24,232 nt of DNA from SOJZ01 sp964556565 (GTDB lineage: Archaea; Thermoproteota; Bathyarchaeia; Bathyarchaeales; Bathyarchaeaceae), in contig CAZKWF010000026.1 of the NCBI GenBank assembly GCA_964556565.1, positions 1 to 24,232 on the forward strand, given 5' to 3'. Of the stretch, positions 22,281-24,232 are shown one piece after another. The number at the start of each line of letters is the position of its first letter. Position 1 is the first letter of the stretch. The notes beneath the pieces were generated by a model that did not search any database, had not been told where the DNA came from, and saw nothing but the letters and a program-made list of their open reading frames with translations. Both the position numbers and the translations under genes were made by a program.

Positions 22281-22966
22281 TAAGCTGTCTCCTCCTTCTC
22301 TTCTGGTTCACCACCTAGTTCTCGCGGATGCTCTGAAACTCGGTAATCTTTAGGAAGCCTAAATTTGGTGAATAGGTCAAGTCTGTTTCTTTCTTTGAGA
22401 CGATTGTAGATGAGAATCCATGCACAGTCGTTTTTCCCGCCGCCGACTTCACATTTACCTTTCGCTTGTCCTCCACACGGACCATTAAGCAGGCTCTTGG
22501 CACAACGTGTTATTGGACATATGCCGCCTGTTTCGAAGAGTATACAGTCGCCACATGCTCTACACATTTCATAAAACATGCCAGCTTTCGTATCATGCAT
22601 CCCTATGAATTTTGTGTCGTTTGCAGGTATGATAATCTTATCTGGAAACAGTTCTGCAAGGGTTTGAACCCCAACTCCACATGACAAAGAGACAACGGCG
22701 TCATAATCGTCAACTAGTGGGTGAAGCGAAGTTTCAGAAATTTGACGATCACATTGTCGCAGAATGGACATGGCTTCTATCCCAATCTCTTGTTCGCCCT
22801 TCAATCTTCTTTCCATCTCCAGCAGAGCCTTCAAAACTTTGGCCTGCTTCTCACCACCAACTTGAATGACTGATGCGCATCCGTCGCAACCAACAATTAA
22901 AAGGCGTTGGAAGCTTCTTGCCATCTGAAAAATCTCGTGAAGAGGTTTTTGTTGAACTATAATCAC
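22280..22966 (-). CDS. metV: MetV, iron-sulfur partner of MetF
   Basis: MetV is the small zinc/iron-sulfur subunit that feeds electrons to the MetF flavin in acetogen-type reductases. The 228-residue protein is cysteine-rich: Cys27 and Cys30 (GCDGC), Cys72, Cys96, then CRACGDC (135, 138, 141), Cys150, Cys155, GPCGG (164), Cys172 and Cys181 (KNDCAW). The late block CRACGDCILFETGGICPITR is characteristic of the methylene-THF reductase C-terminal domain family. The GTG start at 22966 has GGAG about 10 nt before it and a strong TATA upstream. It is the first gene of metV-metF. No RnfC2 or HdrA partner is adjacent, so its electron donor is open. Confidence 0.92.
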   Translation of the reverse strand: MIIVQQKPLHEIFQMARSFQRLLIVGCDGCASVIQVGGEKQAKVLKALLEMERRLKGEQEIGIEAMSILRQCDRQISETSLHPLVDDYDAVVSLSCGVGVQTLAELFPDKIIIPANDTKFIGMHDTKAGMFYEMCRACGDCILFETGGICPITRCAKSLLNGPCGGQAKGKCEVGGGKNDCAWILIYNRLKERNRLDLFTKFRLPKDYRVSEHPRELGGEPEEKEETA

Positions 22967-23010
22967 CGTATAGTCGCTCCTCAGAGATTCATCAGAAAGT
23001 GAAACTGTCG

Positions 23011-23019
23011 ATATAAAAA
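23011..23019 (-). promoter_or_regulatory. TATA box of the metV-metF operon
   Basis: Minus strand GCAATTTTTATATCGAC carries a near-ideal archaeal TATA. It predicts a start near 22989 and a leader of about 23 nt containing the SD. Confidence 0.5.
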
Positions 23020-23056
23020 TTGCTATGAATACGCATTTTGGTTGAGAGTTTGTAAT

Positions 23057-23121
23057 GTGTCTGGGTAAGCATTTTTAATCAAGGAAAATCGTTTCTCAAA
23101 CGATCATTAAATTCCAGACAC
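23057..23121. ncRNA. Candidate structured RNA or long imperfect hairpin
   Basis: Three nested perfect stems: GTGTCTGG (23057-23064) with CCAGACAC (23114-23121), TTTAAT (23074-23079) with ATTAAA (23106-23111), and ATCGTTT (23088-23094) with AAACGAT (23098-23104) closed by a CTC loop. Unpaired bases are 9/2 and 8/1, always more on the left. It sits between the ECF gene and the metV promoter. It could be an RNA gene, a terminator or an operator; strand is not decided. Confidence 0.35.
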
Positions 23122-23237
23122 TTGAAGTGCACGCCTACAATGGTTTAAAATTTCAACATTTAACATACATGACAATATCCTATAGCGTGCAATACGGAAT
23201 CCGCGAAATAACTGTAACTGTGTCTAAATCCATGATT

Positions 23238-23804
23238 TTATCGCTCATTTTTTTTCGCTAAAGAAGGAACACGTCTCTTAATAGCTTCATAGATAAAATG
23301 TCCCCCAAGGATGCTCAAGACCCCTTGAACAGCATTAAATGCTCCAAACAGCAAAGCTACTATTATAGGAACATCTGCATAAGATGTGGGAAGCGCTATG
23401 ACTCCTGCATAAATCATCGCTAAATCCACACATATCATAATTAAGACTCTTGATGCTATGCCAAGCGAAAAGGAGCCAACCAGCCTAAACCTCTTAAGCA
23501 ACTTTAACCCAACAGCCATTCCTAGGATTGTTGAAAATTCTGCAACCCCTTTCATTAAGGAGCTAACAACCTGTCCGCTACGTGCAAGGATAGCAATGGA
23601 AGCAATTATAGAGGTAAAGGTTCCAGGAATTAAGCCGAAGAGAAAAAGAGACAAAACTATGGGAATCCCCGTGAAATCAAATTTAAGAAATGGAAGCCAC
23701 GGGAAACTTATTTTAAGGCCCGAATATTTCATCGAATAATCAAAAACAACAACCAAAGCCGCAAGAATAGCGGTTCCAGCAAGTGTCGTAGTATTCATTT
23801 TCAT
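23238..23804 (-). CDS. ECF transporter S component
   Basis: A 188-residue protein with about six TM segments, of the substrate-binding (S) subunit family of energy-coupling-factor importers. Typical features are the short N-terminal tail with TLAGTAILAALVVVFDYSMK, the SFPWLPFLKFDFTGIPIVLS stretch between TM1 and TM2, and the GLIPGTFTSIIASIA helix. The motif AxxxA for EcfT docking is seen only loosely. Substrate is probably a vitamin-like compound; RibU-like flavin uptake is one guess. No EcfA/EcfT gene is in the window. Its ATG follows directly on the stop codon of the upstream FrhB-like gene (TAGATG). Confidence 0.8.
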   Translation of the reverse strand: MKMNTTTLAGTAILAALVVVFDYSMKYSGLKISFPWLPFLKFDFTGIPIVLSLFLFGLIPGTFTSIIASIAILARSGQVVSSLMKGVAEFSTILGMAVGLKLLKRFRLVGSFSLGIASRVLIMICVDLAMIYAGVIALPTSYADVPIIVALLFGAFNAVQGVLSILGGHFIYEAIKRRVPSLAKKNER

Positions 23805-24232
23805 CTAAGAACTCAAACCCCGCTTCTTTTTTGAAAGTTTACGCAATAGTCTTAAAGAGTTTACCACTTCTTCCACATTCTTAGTTTCGATGACCCCCGC
23901 CTTTTCAGCTTTTGAAAATAGTTCTTCTCCTTTTTCTGTGCGGATAATTGTGAATGTCCATCCATCTAAACCTAGACCTCCCATTGAGATGTCTGCAAGT
24001 TCAGAGCTGAAGTCATCACAGAATCTGCAGCTTTCTCGACCATATTGCTTTGCAGTCGCAAGAGGAATAGTTCGAACTTCAGCTTTTGTATTAACCAGTA
24101 TTTTTCCCTTAATGTTTATTTTTATTATGTCATTTAGGTTAAGATCTAATGTATCACGGATGTGTTTCTCTGCAAGTCCTTCGTAGGTGAAACATTCTGA
24201 GCACATAAGTCCTATTAGAAACGTTAAAGGTT
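23805..24232 (-). CDS. FrhB-family F420 oxidoreductase subunit, C-terminal part (5' end outside window)
   Basis: The frame stays open to the window edge. It reads PLTFLIGLMCSECFTYEGL at the start of the visible part, equivalent to IVIGLFC in the paralogue at 20 kb. It ends with the C-terminal family signature CRFCDDFSSELADISMGG and a TIIRTEKGEELFSKAE tail. It is clearly a paralogue of the complete FrhB-like gene but not identical. The N-terminal iron-sulfur part is not visible, so full architecture and partner are unknown. It ends immediately before the ECF S-component ATG, so the two are co-transcribed. Confidence 0.85.
   Translation of the reverse strand, partial: PLTFLIGLMCSECFTYEGLAEKHIRDTLDLNLNDIIKINIKGKILVNTKAEVRTIPLATAKQYGRESCRFCDDFSSELADISMGGLGLDGWTFTIIRTEKGEELFSKAEKAGVIETKNVEEVVNSLRLLRKLSKKKRGLSS

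Noticed and set aside
23169..23261. Thirty-codon plus-strand ORF with TTTAAAA about 24 bp before its ATG
   Set aside because: Very short, overlaps the end of the ECF gene on the other strand, and matches no family I know; the TATA spacing could be chance.
1..24232. CRISPR arrays, insertion sequences, tRNA genes
   Set aside because: I looked for regular spaced repeats, transposase motifs and the T-loop GGTTCGAAT pattern and saw none.

Overview
The window looks archaeal, probably from the TACK/Bathyarchaeia side of the tree; this lineage call is an inference. The supporting genes are an EndoMS/NucS mismatch endonuclease, an NreA repair protein ending in a PCNA-binding PIP box, a DUF211 protein, archaeal TATA boxes, frequent TTG starts with strong Shine-Dalgarno (SD) sites, a Fpo/Nuo-type membrane complex, two FrhB-type coenzyme F420 oxidoreductase homologues and a MetV-MetF pair.

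Layout. Positions 1 to about 1835 are the 5' two thirds of a 23S rRNA gene on the minus strand. A structured leader with a promoter candidate lies upstream of it, and there is no 16S gene on that side. Positions 2.3-8.6 kb carry housekeeping and repair genes: a methyltransferase, nucS, an MBL-fold hydrolase, a GNAT acetyltransferase, a small Cys-rich/SHOCT protein, an isochorismatase-like hydrolase, a two-TM membrane protein and nreA. Positions 8.7-14.9 kb hold two divergent operons of a complex I-like enzyme: J1-J2-K-N on the minus strand and A-B-C-D-H-I on the plus strand. A DUF211 gene and a VIT/CCC1-like transporter follow. Positions 16.1-19.7 kb hold the L-M operon of the same complex on the minus strand. 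An FrhB-like gene diverges from it at 20 kb. Positions 21.1-23.0 kb hold an antiporter-like C-terminal remnant and metV-metF. The window ends with an ECF transporter S component preceded by the 3' part of a second FrhB-like gene.

Function. The complex is the main interest. It has the full membrane set of complex I/Fpo (A, H, J, K, L, M and an N/MrpD-like subunit), but its catalytic subunits carry hydrogenase signatures. Subunit D keeps both CxxC motifs that bind the NiFe centre and lacks the quinone-site sequence. Subunit B has CxGC instead of the CC of complex I. It therefore reads as a complex I-shaped, energy-converting [NiFe] hydrogenase. Several ion-path residues are missing, above all in L, whose C-terminal arm also contains a 27-residue tandem repeat. 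Translation of the first gene in each divergent operon appears to start at a near-cognate codon (ACG for A, CTG for J1) behind a perfect SD. The FrhB-like proteins may link F420 to this complex or to MetVF, the methylene-tetrahydropterin/folate reductase of the Wood-Ljungdahl methyl branch.
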